The notes under the pieces are model-generated. The model searched no databases, was not told the DNA's origin, and saw only the letters and a list, made by a program, of their open reading frames with translations. The position numbers were made by a program, and so were the translations under genes. Of a stretch of DNA of 64,000 bases, positions 32,457 to 44,000 are shown in pieces. The stretch comes from Butyriboletus loyo (Eukaryota > Basidiomycota > Agaricomycetes > Boletales > Boletaceae). How positions within the stretch are numbered: the stretch's first letter is position 1; the number at the start of each line of letters is the position of its first letter. The stretch covers positions 25,850 through 89,849 of the forward strand of contig JBBPSI010000101.1 in NCBI GenBank assembly GCA_038093515.1, given 5' to 3'.

Positions 32457-33296
32457 ATGTCTCCCCCGACTGATCTTGAGCAAGTCGTCAATGCCGAGGT
32501 TAGGTACGTGTTGCCAACCGTTGTCGAGTTTGCACTGAGTTCCTACATCCCTAGGGAATGGCATTTCCGTGCGCTATCTAATCATACTGTGCGAGTCGTT
32601 TCTGACACGAACGTTTGTCGTCCTTGCATACGTTTGGTGTACAGACATCTACTTTCACCAGCACAATGCGGATGAACATCATGCTGCACTCGAGCTGCGC
32701 AATGCTGTCTTACGTCTCCGGCGCGACGGGGCCTTTGTGGCGGTCCCTCTCTCCCGCGTCAACACTGATCCAATGGGCCCGCACCCTGTAGGCGAGTGAC
32801 TCTCGTACGGGTTCTTAATATCCTCCAGCTGAAACGAGTGGTGTGGAGGTTCCTATGAAATATGGGTCCCTTCCACATCGTTCGCATCTGTGTTTTCCTA
32901 CCTCTGTCAACACAGAGGTGATCTTAGGTGAGGGGATTCCCAAGGCATTCGTTTTCGCAGGCTTTCCTTATGCTATGACCAAGCATCTTCGTTCATCCTC
33001 TGACACGTGAAGAGGTTGGTTTTCCGCCCCCCATCCTATCGAAGCGACTGACTGACCCACGAAACCTGTCTCTGTTCAGAGAAAGTAGGCTTTAGCTATT
33101 CTCTCTCTGGTATCACTCTGTGATTTGGTATTCTGCTGTCAGGGACCACGAAACTCGCAACGCGTGGATCGGCCCTTCTTATCCTCTGGATCTCTCCCGG
33201 TTGCCCGTCCTAGCGGAACGTGTACCCTTGCAATATCCTAGCCTCAGTAAGCACACAACATGCGTCGGTGTGGCTTCCCGTAATCTATCGTCGTAG
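32457..33296 (+). CDS. DOPA 4,5-dioxygenase family protein
   Basis: Family of extradiol ring-cleaving dioxygenases; the Amanita member opens DOPA to make betalain-type pigments, others are uncharacterised. Exons 32457-32568, 32645-32791, 32849-32927, 32984-33014, 33080-33084 and 33143-33296 join to 175 aa. Conserved blocks appear only after splicing: REWHFHIYFHQHN, AFVAVPLSRVN, MGPHPVGSYEIWVP, LSIFVHPLT and NAWIGPSYPLDLS. The His residues in EWHFH, GPHP and FVHP are the expected metal ligands. Intron 2 (32792-32848) begins GCGAGT (GC-AG). Exon 5 is a 5-nt microexon (AGAAA). A 36-nt in-frame piece at 32505-32540 might also be an intron. The C-terminal 15 residues after QYPSLS are of uncertain reality. 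Confidence 0.72.
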
Positions 33297-35547
33297 AGCT
33301 CGGATACTCGGCACCCCAACCCGATTTTACGCTCGAAGATCGTCGTCGAATCGGCGCGAATGTAGAACGGATTTTGAGAGGCGAGAAGGAGGCTGCGCGG
33401 GCGCCTTCGGACTAGGGCGTACCTTCCATCCTCTTCGGTTGACGGACTGAAGGGAGGAATGACAGTTCTTGAATCACTCAGACTCGGATATCGCCAAATT
33501 GTATTACCTAACTTTTTTAACCTCGTCACGGGTACTTCCATGCTCCTAGTACGCACCACCTCCGTTCATTTGAGGGGCGATATCCTGGGCAATGGAGGTT
33601 TTCAGTAGCTTAAGGATGCGAGCTTAGAGCCTCTGAGCGATATCAACATGATGCATGCATGTGCAGAACTCCAAAACGCATCGATGAGCCAACAAAAGAG
33701 CATACACAAACCAAACCTCGTTGAGGTAAATACGTGAAAACGGCACGGCGGGAGCCCGGACATGGCAGGCAAAGGCTGTAAAGGAGATAATGGGCTCTCG
33801 CTCTCAATTAGTATTCGAACTCTAGAGGAACTTACCTCCGACAAGCAATAGTTGTCAACCCGCCACGCGTACGCTTTTCGTTATGGCTCCGAATCCGTGT
33901 TCGAATATTTCAGCCCCCTCACTTAGACGATTTAAGCAACACTGATGCACGCAATGCCGTCTCGGTCTTGTCGATCGCACTCCATGTCCGAAGGTGACGG
34001 AGGCACATGCTCTGGCCCAGTGTCGTGTGGTATCTGCGTGTGGCATGTAACAGGGTCGTGACCAGACACAATCGACGTTGGCCGCTCAAAGTCTTTCTCT
34101 GTCAGCAATTCCCCTTGAAGAATTTTGTCCATATGCGTCTCCGTGAAGGGTCGTCCTCTGTTCCGAATGACAAGCAGCGCCAACACGGAAGGCAGTGGCG
34201 AACCCGAGAACCTGAGCTCGCTTCCCTCGAAACTACCAGGGATGTTGAACGGATTCCACCGGATTGCCATGTCCAACTCGTTCGGCAATTCTTTCGTGGG
34301 TACACCGAGGAAGCGACGTATGATTCATAGTCTCTGAGATGAAGCTGCCCAACGAACACGTTGAGCTGATCAAAGCCCATGGTAGAGTCTAGTTGGAGGC
34401 AGCGGAAGGATAAAATAAAGTTTCGGATCGTCGGACAGTTTCATGTGTCGGGATGTACGGGGTATGTATACATGAAGGTGGACAAATTCGCTTTCCCTGA
34501 TTAGTATGGCACCAGGCAGTCGGCTTCGAATGAGCTCAGCAGAACGAATAATTGGTCGCAGTCCTTATGGTTTATACAAGAGAGAATCCACTCGACGAGT
34601 CGAAGATATTAATCCATGGTTTCTCTAGTGGAATCAGGATCGATTATCTTGCAGAAGTCTGCAGTCGCCAACTTGAATATGAACAGGCTCCACACGTCCG
34701 TTTCGCGAGTAGCTGCAGAGCTTTTTTCGAGTGTCGTGAAGACGGGGGAAAAAAAGCACTGTTCACGTGTAATGGAGGGATCTCGCCGGTATTCACGAAT
34801 TTGACGACGTCTGGGTGGAGGGAATGTTTCGCTGGTTTTGACTCGGGAGGTACTAGCACCACTTCTCGTTCGCGATGTCGCTCGCAGTTGAACGTTGACC
34901 TCCCGTTCTTTCTTCTCTCCTATTTATGCATGGGGGAGCGACAGAACCCCAAGGTTCATGAAACGTTGGTGGACCCCTGATGTACCCAGTACGACGAGAA
35001 TGCGGCGAGTTTTGTTCGTGCAACTTGCAAGTAAGGCTTTGAACTCGTCAATGATAACGAGTTCAAAGCCTTACTTGTTGAGCCGTGGGAACGATGTCAG
35101 ATAGATGGCTTTAGACGACAAGAGGCAAGAAAGAACTTTACCCTTTCTAACATATGTATCTACTAGATAGCATTGCTAACTTTGTTTATTGATTCGATAG
35201 TAATCTGCAAATCATTCCAATCCTCCACTGCGATCCCCTGTGAAAGAGCCAATTTCGACCGAGCAGAATTGCGTTGCTGTCGAACAAGACGCGTCCAAGT
35301 ATCTTAGTGCTCGAGATGTAGTACATATGATGGAACACGACAGATCATGATCATGTTATCACTTTGAATCTTAGACACGTCTGACCGAGTATGGTACTGA
35401 GTCGGGCCAAGCCACAGTGCTAGTCAACCCATCTGATAAGCAGCAAACTTAAAATCTTAGAACCAACTTGGAACATAAACCACACTTATGTCGGAAAACA
35501 ATAAATCAGTGCCTCTACTCACCAGGAATCCATTGGACGAGGTAGTG
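33297..35547. other. Intergenic region with weak frames
   Basis: No family recognised. On the minus strand, 34380-33932 holds a frame that reads continuously only with one 1-nt shift near 34290 (MGFDQLNVFVGQLHL, then LPNELDMAIRWNPFNIPGS and LVIRNRGRPFTETHMDKIL). Its residue make-up looks protein-like, so it may be a decayed or mis-spliced gene. The perfect hairpin at 35028-35077 is listed separately. Confidence 0.35.
35028..35077. repeat. Perfect 20-bp inverted repeat (hairpin)
   Basis: CAAGTAAGGCTTTGAACTCG at 35028-35047 is exactly repeated in inverse at 35058-35077, with a 10-nt spacer TCAATGATAA (21 bp if the flanking T-A pair counts). No coding function seen. A chance perfect match of this length so close together is very unlikely. 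Confidence 0.9.
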
Positions 35548-37320
35548 ATGCGCCCATACAAGCACCGCACGCTCTCCAATACGATCATCATCAAACTCGG
35601 TGAATTGGTGGTTTGATCGGATATCTCTGTCGTTTTTAACCAGTTGACTCTGTAGGCACATCGTCCATCGTCCATGAAGAGACACACCAGCCTCTCCTGT
35701 CCATCTTGTCCTCGGTCGTCGAGACCGTCGTACACCTCCGTAGCCTGGGTCACAAAGTCGTCCTCGTCAGCTCTGGCGCCATCGGCGTCGGTCTACGCAC
35801 GATGACAATCCCCCAACGCCCCAAGAGCCTCTCCAAGAAACAAGTCAGTTGTATCACCCCAACACTCATTTTTTTGTCTGTTTTGCTCACCCGGGTAGCG
35901 CAAAGGCACTTTCGGCAATCGGTCAAGGACGGCTCATCGCGCTCTGGGATAACCTGTTTGGTCAATTCGATCAGCGGACCGCGCAGATTTTGCTGACGCG
36001 GGGTGATATTTCGGACGTGCGCACGGCTTGTGTGTTATGATGGGTTGTGTTCGCGACTGACACACGTTGCTGGCAGCGAACGCGATACTTGAATGCGGTG
36101 AATACGATCAGGGAGCTCTTGAGTATGGGCGTAGTGCCAATCGTGAATGAGAATGATACGATCTCTGTTAGCGTGCGTTGGTGTTCTTTATTCCTTTGAT
36201 GCTGGCTGGTTGAGATTGACGCAGGAAATAAAATTTGGTGACAATGACACGCTTTCTGCTATCACATCGTCTATGATCCACGCCGATTACCTCTTCCTCC
36301 TCACGGACGTCGACGGGTTGTACACAGCGAACCCACGAAAGGACCCAACCGCAAGAAAGATTGACGTCGTGACGTCCGTCGCAGACATCAGATCCCAAGG
36401 TCGTTCTCGCGCATCAATGTTACATGTCTTTGATCCTAATTTATGCGACAGTAAGCACATCTACGCTAGGCTCTAGTCTAGGTACTGGCGGTATGGAAAC
36501 AAAGCTCATCGCGGCAGAAATCGCGACGGGTGCTGGTGTCACGACGGTCATCACTTCCAGCAAACAGCCCTCCACGATCGTAGACATCATCGACTACTAT
36601 ACCCAACTTCGGCTCCAGTCCGTCCCATCATCGGGCACGGCGAGTCCAGTGCCGAAACTCCAGACGATAGACCTTGATCGTGTCACCGCGACGTTGAGTT
36701 TACGACGTCCACCGCACACGGTATTCAAGCCTTCTGCAGTGTCGATGCGGGATTTGAAAGCCTGGACGAGTCATACTCTATACCCTGCTGGGGGTATCAT
36801 CATTGACAGCGGCGCGTATGCGGTGCTGTCACGTCGAGAGTCTGGAGGGCGGTTACTTCCAGCAGGTGTGCTTGGCGTCCGTGGATCGTTTGCGTCAGGA
36901 CAGGCCGTGCGTATTCTCATCCGGAGTCCTCCGGAAGGGGTTTCGGGAGGGAAGCCGACGCTTCCTGATCCTCAAGATTCCGAACACGTGATCGTCTCGT
37001 TCTCGCGGTCGAGCTCGTCTTCGTCCATAGATGACGATCTTGCATCAGACGCGCAGACTATTATGGATGATGATTTTCGTATGGAAGCGGAGGAGAGCGA
37101 TACGTGGGAGGTGAAGGAGGTTGGACGGGGACTTGCGAATTACAATTCGGTGCAGATTTCGCGGATCAAAGGCTTGAACAGGTACGTCGGCGTTTCTTCG
37201 ACTATGGCCGCACTTTTGACGCGCTGGTTCCGCAGCGCACGTATTCCCCAGCTTCTAGGCTACGCGGATACAGAATACGTGGTCGAAAACATTACGATCC
37301 GAGCAGTAGTGGCTGTGTAA
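35548..37320 (+). CDS. PRO1: Glutamate 5-kinase
   Basis: First step of proline synthesis: phosphorylates glutamate to gamma-glutamyl phosphate in the cytosol. Exons 35548-35599, 35656-35843, 35906-36016, 36077-36172, 36225-36399, 36452-37181 and 37236-37320 join to 478 aa. The amino acid kinase domain shows [32 protein letters not shown] analog [17 protein letters not shown] and [10 protein letters not shown]-terminal PUA domain follows ([24 protein letters not shown] and [14 protein letters not shown]). It contains an acidic Ser-rich insertion ([10 protein letters not shown] to EESDTWE), likely a loop. No ProA-type reductase domain is fused, so this is the yeast-type monofunctional enzyme. 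Only 86 bp separate its stop from the PRS start. Confidence 0.9.
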
Positions 37321-37406
37321 TTGTATTTGACATTGTTGTGTCTTGGACAAATATCAGTTATCAAGATCACAATTTTTTTTTCGCTCCAGGGGTCGTTGTA
37401 CGAGTT

Positions 37407-38736
37407 ATGTATCACGGAAACTCAATCCGACTCCTTGCGGGCAAGTCCCGCTCAGTCGTCCTCGACGCACAACTGATACAATATCATTCAGGCAACAGTC
37501 ACCCAGAGCTCGCCCAATCCGTGGCCGAGCGGTGAGCTGCACCTTTCCATGCCGGTGCCATGCAGTCCACGGACTGCTAATCCCCCATTCACAGGCTCGG
37601 AGTGTCTCTCACTCCATGCATGCCCCAGAAGTTCTCCAATGGTGAGATCAACGTCAAAATAGCCGAGTCCGTCCGCGAAGAAGACGTGTTCATCATCCAG
37701 TCGGGGTGTTGCGACGTCAACGATAACCTGATGGAACTCCTCATTCTCATCTCCGCCTGCAAGACCGCCTCGGCGCGTCGTATCACTGCCGTTATTCCTT
37801 GTTTTCCCTATGCGCGCATGGACAAGAAAGACACGTCGCGCGCGCCGATCACGGCTAAACTTGTCGCCAATATGTTGGCCGTTGCGGGATGCGACCATGT
37901 CATCACGATGGATTTGCATGCGAGCCAGATACAGGGCTTTTTTGACATACCCGTAGACAACCTCTTTTCGGAGCCTTTGATGATATCATACATCAAGACA
38001 CGCATGGATGGGTGGAAAGACAGTATCATCGTGAGTCCCGATGCTGGTGGTGCGAAAAGGTACGTGAAAGGGGAAGAAGTTTTTGCTGTGCTGTGCTGTG
38101 CTTATATCGCTTCCTAGGGTCACGGCGATCGCGGACAAGCTTGGCGTTGAATTTGCCTTGATTCATAAAAAACGGGATTGCAGGGCCAAGAACGCGCCTG
38201 AGCGGATGGAGTTGTTGGTTGGAGATGTACAAGACAAGGTATGTCTCTTGTTACACTTGATTGCCATATATGCTCCGCTTACTCATTGAGCCGATAGGTT
38301 GCTATTTTGGTGGACGATATGATTGATACCGGACACACGTTGGAGCTAGCGGCGCGGACGTTGAAGGATAAGGGTGCGAAGACTATTTACGCGCTCATAT
38401 CTCACGGTGAGTGCCTACCGTTGATGTGATCGCACCTCTAAGTAGTTGGCCCAGGTTTATTTGCGGAAGCGGACATGGAAAGCCTACAAAACCTTCCATT
38501 AGAACACATAGTGGTATGTATATTTTGTGAGTCTTTACATGTTCAATGTATTGAGGCGAGGCTAGGTTACCAACACGATACCCCAAAAAGAACATAAAGT
38601 GCAGTGCTCGAAGCTCATCACGATAGACATCAGCTCTACGATTGCAGAGAGCATCCGTAGAACACACAACGGAGAGAGTATCAGTTTGCTATTTGGTGAT
38701 TGTGCAGGTGATAGAGGTTTGGATGTAGTGATCTAA
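37407..38736 (+). CDS. PRS: Ribose-phosphate pyrophosphokinase
   Basis: Makes PRPP from ribose 5-phosphate and ATP for nucleotide, His and Trp synthesis; cytosolic. Exons 37407-37440, 37492-37531, 37595-38059, 38118-38238, 38298-38406, 38455-38513 and 38566-38736 join to 332 aa. Motifs: [71 protein letters not shown] and the PRPP loop [11 protein letters not shown]. The C-terminus [16 protein letters not shown] is typical. The first intron (37441-37491) starts GCAAGT (GC-AG). The [12 protein letters not shown] start is a little long; an upstream mini-exon is possible. Confidence 0.9.
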
Positions 38737-39525
38737 GGACACCTTTTTTCCCGGAACCATGCCCCATCAATTCCGTCCACTGGGTGATCAATCAGGCGTC
38801 GGATTTTGTTTTGAAGCCGTTTTTGCTATGTAAGACAAACCTTCTGCGCCACCGACTGCGCAAATGCCCTGGCGTGAGGTTGCCCTAGATGCACTAGTCT
38901 TCCAAGTTGCAGCGACCTATAACTACGGTGCGATGGGCGAGGATAGATCTGAGCATGTGTTATGGATAGTCAAGTACTCGGCTCGCCAAAGGCCTGTTTG
39001 TACGAAGGAAGGTGGGGTGCAGTCAGGTGTGAGGTACGGGTGTGATTAAGGTCTGTCCTGATGAGCCGCTATCATAGGACGTGACTTGCGTGAGCGAGTG
39101 GCGTTGATGTGCCGCTGTTGCTTGCAAGGTCTTTCCCTTCCCTCTCCTTCGCCTATCCTGACTGATCCCCGGCCTTTGTCTGGGTGCTTATTGGCGCAGG
39201 CCTTTATTTGAGTGAGGAGGTACGGGGGCGAGAAGGCGGTACGTCCCAAAGTCAAAGTGTTGCGTTAGGATGTGGCGTTGGTGTGTATAGTGCGGGAATT
39301 CGACTATGAAACGTTCTACTGTTTAGGCATCAGATTTCCTCATGAGATGCACCTCACTGTGTTAAGAAGATGAATTCTCTGATGGGATTTGATGCCCAGG
39401 CCTCAGGCCCAGGGTCGGTTATTTTGCTGCTTGAGACGCGAAAAGGTCAGAGGTCAGGGTCACCGGGCATGGCGCAACGTTTGATCGAGGTCATTATGTA
39501 GCGTTAGCTGAGTGGCGCTGGTACG
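38737..39525. other. Intergenic, no gene seen
   Basis: No coding sequence or repeat recognised. Confidence 0.4.
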
Positions 39526-39641
39526 GAAGGATCAAGTTGACATTTTGACCGAGTTGGGATCCAGGGTTTCATTTAGGATCACGTATATCCTAACCCCACA
39601 ATTCGTTACAGAATTCTAGACCGCTACTTATGTGATCAAAG
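39526..39641 (+). repeat. Long inverted repeat, left arm
   Basis: About 115 bp that returns in inverse orientation at 40416-40522. The core TTAGGATCACGTATATCC and the following CTAACCCCACAATTCG, TTACAGAATTCTAGACCG are identical; the outer part (GAGTTGGGATCCAGGG) is also shared. Likely a terminal inverted repeat of a short non-autonomous DNA element. Confidence 0.85.
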
Positions 39642-40415
39642 GTTGCAAACGAGCGCCGCACAGCGCTGAGCACAGTGAACATCAAAATCTTGACTTGTGA
39701 GCTACGAGAAGCCGTCGAAGAACGTTTCTGAGAGTGTCAGAGCTTTCTCGCCATCCGCAACGAAGTCGAGTTCAACGAAGCCAACCAATGCTGTACAGCT
39801 TGCCGACTACATGTGCATTTCGAGGGTCTTAGACAAATGTTATGTTTGCTCGGCTCTTTATGAACACTGTCGCCAATGTCGTATGCGTAACCTTCATCGA
39901 TTTGAAACTTCATCTTCTGCTCGCAGTCTCGCCACTGCCTTTCACTCCCCAATGGCTGACAACGGCGGGCTCTCTGAACCTCTGATTCGATCAGAAATGC
40001 AACACACTGACTCAGAGGTGGAAGACAGTGTGCCACAGTTTGTCGCAAATCCCAAGGGCATAAATTGTTTGCCAGTGGAAGGAGGGTACGTACAAAGTAG
40101 TATAGGTGTTTCAAATGTACATAGTACCTAGTAGTGAAGTCGGATAAGTGTCAATAATCCAGGAAATGCTGTGCCGTGTGTATTTTCTCGATTATAGTAA
40201 CATAAGTCTAAGTACTCCCACTGGTGGCCAGCCTGAGTGGTCGGATCTATGACTCCGAGTCGCATCTAGAAAATTCAGCCTGCCAGTGAGCAATACCTGG
40301 TTCAAATCTCATGAAATTTGCGAATGTCTTATATCATCTTGAGTTTGCTCTTGAAGGCGTTTTACTTGGTGAATTGATTGCACAGCACAAACTTGAACGT
40401 ACAGAACGGTGACGA
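39642..40415. mobile_element. Interior of inverted-repeat element
   Basis: Roughly 0.77 kb between the two inverted arms. It contains a 144-codon frame at 39697-40131 (+), Ser-rich with a CYVCSALYEHCRQC cysteine cluster, which I cannot assign. A tRNA-like stretch at about 40220-40305 has GCCTGAGTGGTCGGA and CTGGTTCAAATC boxes but does not fold well. No transposase motif is visible. Confidence 0.5.
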
Positions 40416-40522
40416 CTTTGATTACATAAGCAACGGTCTAGAATTCTGTAACGAATTGTGGGGTTAGGATATACGTGATCCTAAATGGGACCCTGGATCC
40501 CAACTCAGTCACCTGATCCTTC
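40416..40522 (-). repeat. Long inverted repeat, right arm
   Basis: Inverse copy of 39526-39641 with a few substitutions and small indels in the outer 20 bp. Confidence 0.85.
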
Positions 40523-41371
40523 TCGCCCACCAAAGCTGGGCTCTAACGAGGATATCACGGCGTATGTCCTGTCAGCAACTCTGCCAGCGAAACAGTGATT
40601 AGATATACAGGCCAGACGTATAAGCGCCCATGATTGCTGAGAGGTCTCGAGGAGAGTCGCGCTGCCATCCCAAATTGTTTTGATATCGATCCCGACCTGC
40701 GCAAATCGCTGTGCAATTAGTTTCGCCAGCAGTTAACACTTGAAATTTGGCCATATTTCTTTTTGTTTGTTTTTGTGCATGGTCAATTTATTTGAAGTTT
40801 CCACACACGTTTAGGCCGCGACAATACTTATTATTTGCACCGGCGTTTAGGAACAGCCAACGCATTCGCTGATACTTCAAGTTTGAGTCTACATATTTTC
40901 GATAGGGAAAACTTCTAGTCTTGTCATCGCCCAAACATCATCTTATATTTCAAGTGCAGACTTCACATTTTGGACGACATTTTCACTCGACTTAAATTCT
41001 GCAAAACGCATCGTGTGTACTAGTAGGACCATGGAACCACTGAAAGTTATGTTCAGGTGAATGTTGGTGAATTTCCCCACGATTGGCGGTCAGCGACCGC
41101 ACTTCGGTTGGTTCCTCACACCGTGTCCCGGCTCTTCCGAATTTCCTTTAGTGCAGCTGGATGATCATGTCGCACACGAAGAACGAAAAGAACGACGACA
41201 ATTTCCGAATCTGCTGTTTCGCCATCATCATTTTGGACCCCAATTTTGCCTTATCACCATTCCGAACTTGCCAATGATAAGCGCTGAGGGCTCTTAAATC
41301 TGCTAAACCTTGGAGCTCATTCTGTCAGACGTTCCTGACTAAACGGACTAACTTTTCCCATTATCCCCACA
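40523..41371. other. Intergenic, no gene seen
   Basis: No coding sequence recognised. It includes the upstream region of the first permease gene. Confidence 0.4.
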
Positions 41372-44000
41372 ATGTCTGGGAGGCTGTGGAGAGGTTTTTG
41401 GAAGACAGAAAGTGACGACGCTAGTTTGAACCGCGATGGCGGTGAAAAGCAACCCGTTCAGGAAGCCGCGTTGGTCGTCGATGTCGGTCCCGGTGGACTC
41501 TCTCTCGAGGAAGGTACGTTCGTTTCGCTCTTTTTCACTCCTTCGTCTGGGTTCAAGTCCTGTTTTACGTAGGCACTGCTGGAGGGCTTGGACGTCATCT
41601 CGGCGTCGTCTCATGCACCTTGCTCATTGTCGGACGTATAATCGGTACCGGTATCTTCTCGACGCCCTCCTCGATTCTGAGTGGGGTAGGATCCGTCGGA
41701 GCATCCCTCATGCTCTGGGTGCTCGGATTCGTTCTCTCCTTTTGTGGCTTGTTCATCTGGCTCGAATTTGGGACCATGTTTCCCCGGAGCGGCGGCGAAA
41801 AGGTGTACCTGGAGGCCGTCTATCAAAGACCGAAATACCTCGCCACAGTGATATTTGCTGCGAATGCGATCTTACTTGGATTCACTGCGAGTGGATGTAT
41901 TGTAAGTGCCAAGCTAGATGTGGTTGTATGTATGGTGACCTTAACCTTGGGCGGCAGGTGTTTGCGAACAAGTAGGTCCCTTGGTTGAATCTTCTGATGG
42001 CGGATGTCCTAACGTCGCTATAGCATCCTTGTTTCGGCGAGACGGGTCGCAACGACTTGGTCTGAACGTTGAATTGCTCTTTCTGGTACGTTTGAAACTC
42101 CCATCCAACATAGGCACTAATCAAACATCATCCTTAGTGATTATTTTTGTGACCCTTCTTCACGGTCTTACGCCACGCATCGGTGTACATGTCATGAACG
42201 TGCGCATATGGCCGTGTTTTCGGTCTTTGCATACCCTCTAACGACACAATATCATATGATCTCAGTTGCTGACTACCTTCAAGATCGTCATCCTTATCTT
42301 TATTGTGATAACAGGTTGGGTAGTGTTGGCAGGTAAAACCCACATCGCCGATCCTCACGCCAACTTTGTCAATGCATTCGCTGGTAGTTCTCACAGTAGC
42401 GGTGATGTGCGTGTTTCCCACCCTACATTGATAGGCCTGGTGCCAACAACGATGTGCAGTATGCGACAGCAACCTTCAAAGTCCTCAACACATACGCTGG
42501 CTGGTCAAACGTCAACTACGTGCTCAATAACGTTCGGAATCCAGTGCGGACGCTCAAGATCGCCGGACCCCTCGGATTGGGTATCTGCACCGTGCTCTAT
42601 CTCTTCGCCAATATTGCGTATTTTAGCGCAGCGACCAAGGTGCGTAGGCCACATCCGTTCTCCATGCGTGGTTTGCCGAGGTAATCGATGCGACTGTTGT
42701 TGGTGATAGGCCCAGATCGAGTCTTCTGGGGTGACTGTCGCTGCTTTGTTTTTCCAGCAAGTGTTCGGAACGGCGGCGGAGCGTGCATTGAGTGTCTTTG
42801 TTGCTCTCAGGTACGTTTCGTGTCCCGGTTCTCGTCTTGTTTCCCGACTACATCAACTTTGCTTGCTGACCTTGCCGGTGGTTGAATTGACCCATCCAGT
42901 GCGCTAGGAGTGCGTGTTCATACGTATGATGTTGAGCACCCTGTACTAATGTTGCCTTAGAATGTCGTTACCGTCGTATGTGTTAAACCCCTTGGTCGTT
43001 CTCGTTGATGTTCATCAACATGGGTAGACGTTCGCTGCTGCCCGCGTTAACCAAGGTGAATACACACGCCACCCCATGCCATCCTCGAAATTGATTACGG
43101 CGTGGCTTCACTTCCAACAGAGCTCGCCAAGGAGGGCGTTCCTCTCCCATTCGGTAACAAGTTCTGGGCGTCAAATTGGCCCACAGGAAAGTCACCTTTG
43201 CCTGGGCTTATCATTCACTTGATCCTTTCGGTAGGTGCAGTCTTGATTATCTGCGAGGAATATGGTAACCGAACTGACTGCGAGTGCAGGTTATCGTGAT
43301 TCTTGCGCCGCCCATGAACGTTGTGTATCCCTTCATATTAGATGTCGAAGGATACCCTCAGCAGATTATCAACTTCTTCATTGTCGTCGTATGTCGGCTA
43401 TCCTCGCTTTGACTTCCTTTTCATGTATAGCAACCCTTGCGTAGGGTCACTTTTGGATGCGTTGGAAGAGGCCAGGTATACCCAGGCCATTCAAGGGTAG
43501 ATATATTCTGCGCGGAGAGAACCTGGCGCTGACTCACGTTGCCTCAGTTTGGTGGCTTTTGGCGGTGTTCTACCTCGTCGCAGCGGTGTTCCGTGAGTGA
43601 CGGCACCGATGGTCTCCCATCACGGCATTTATGTACAGCGTTTGCAGTTATCATCGCACCATTCTTGCCTCCAGCCAACGGCATCGGAGATACGCCTCCT
43701 CTTCCCTATTACTTGTGCGTCACATCCCTTGTTCCTTCCGGAGACTGATTTCCGTGGAAATTGAGAGGTACTGCCTCGTTGGCATTGGCGTGATGTTGAT
43801 CGGAGTTGGCTATTTGGGCTGGATGGCGTATTCTGTTGCCAAAAATATTCGGGTACGAGCTCGTACCGCGGAAAGATGTACTCGAAGACGGCACGGTTGT
43901 GACATCGGTACGTATATGCTTTCAGGTCCCCTCACGAAGAAGCGAAAATTATTCGGATTCTCATCGGTCGTTCAAGTTTTCGCGCAGGAAAATTCAGTGA
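41372..44000 (+). pseudogene. LAT/MUP1-type amino acid permease pseudogene (copy A)
   Basis: Twelve-helix APC-superfamily transporter gene, tandem duplicate of copy B at 44890-47567, with the same 18-exon plan. Conserved stretches include IGTGIFSTPSSIL, FIWLEFGTMFPRSGGEK, YVLNNVRNPVRTLK, ELAKEGVPLPFG and FWMRWKRPGIPRPFK. Two lesions: in the exon ending near 42082 a TGA (42070-42072) replaces the codon that is TGT in copy B and normally Trp/Arg-like in the family. Near 43811-43815 an extra T (TATTTGGGC against TATTGGGCC in B) shifts the frame in the last long exon. The splice sites look intact. The TGA would cut the protein in the first third, so the copy is almost surely non-functional. Confidence 0.85.

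Noticed and set aside
40215..40310. Ser/Leu-tRNA-like sequence inside the inverted-repeat element
   Set aside because: Box-like words are present, but stems fail to pair; not called as a tRNA, only mentioned with the element.
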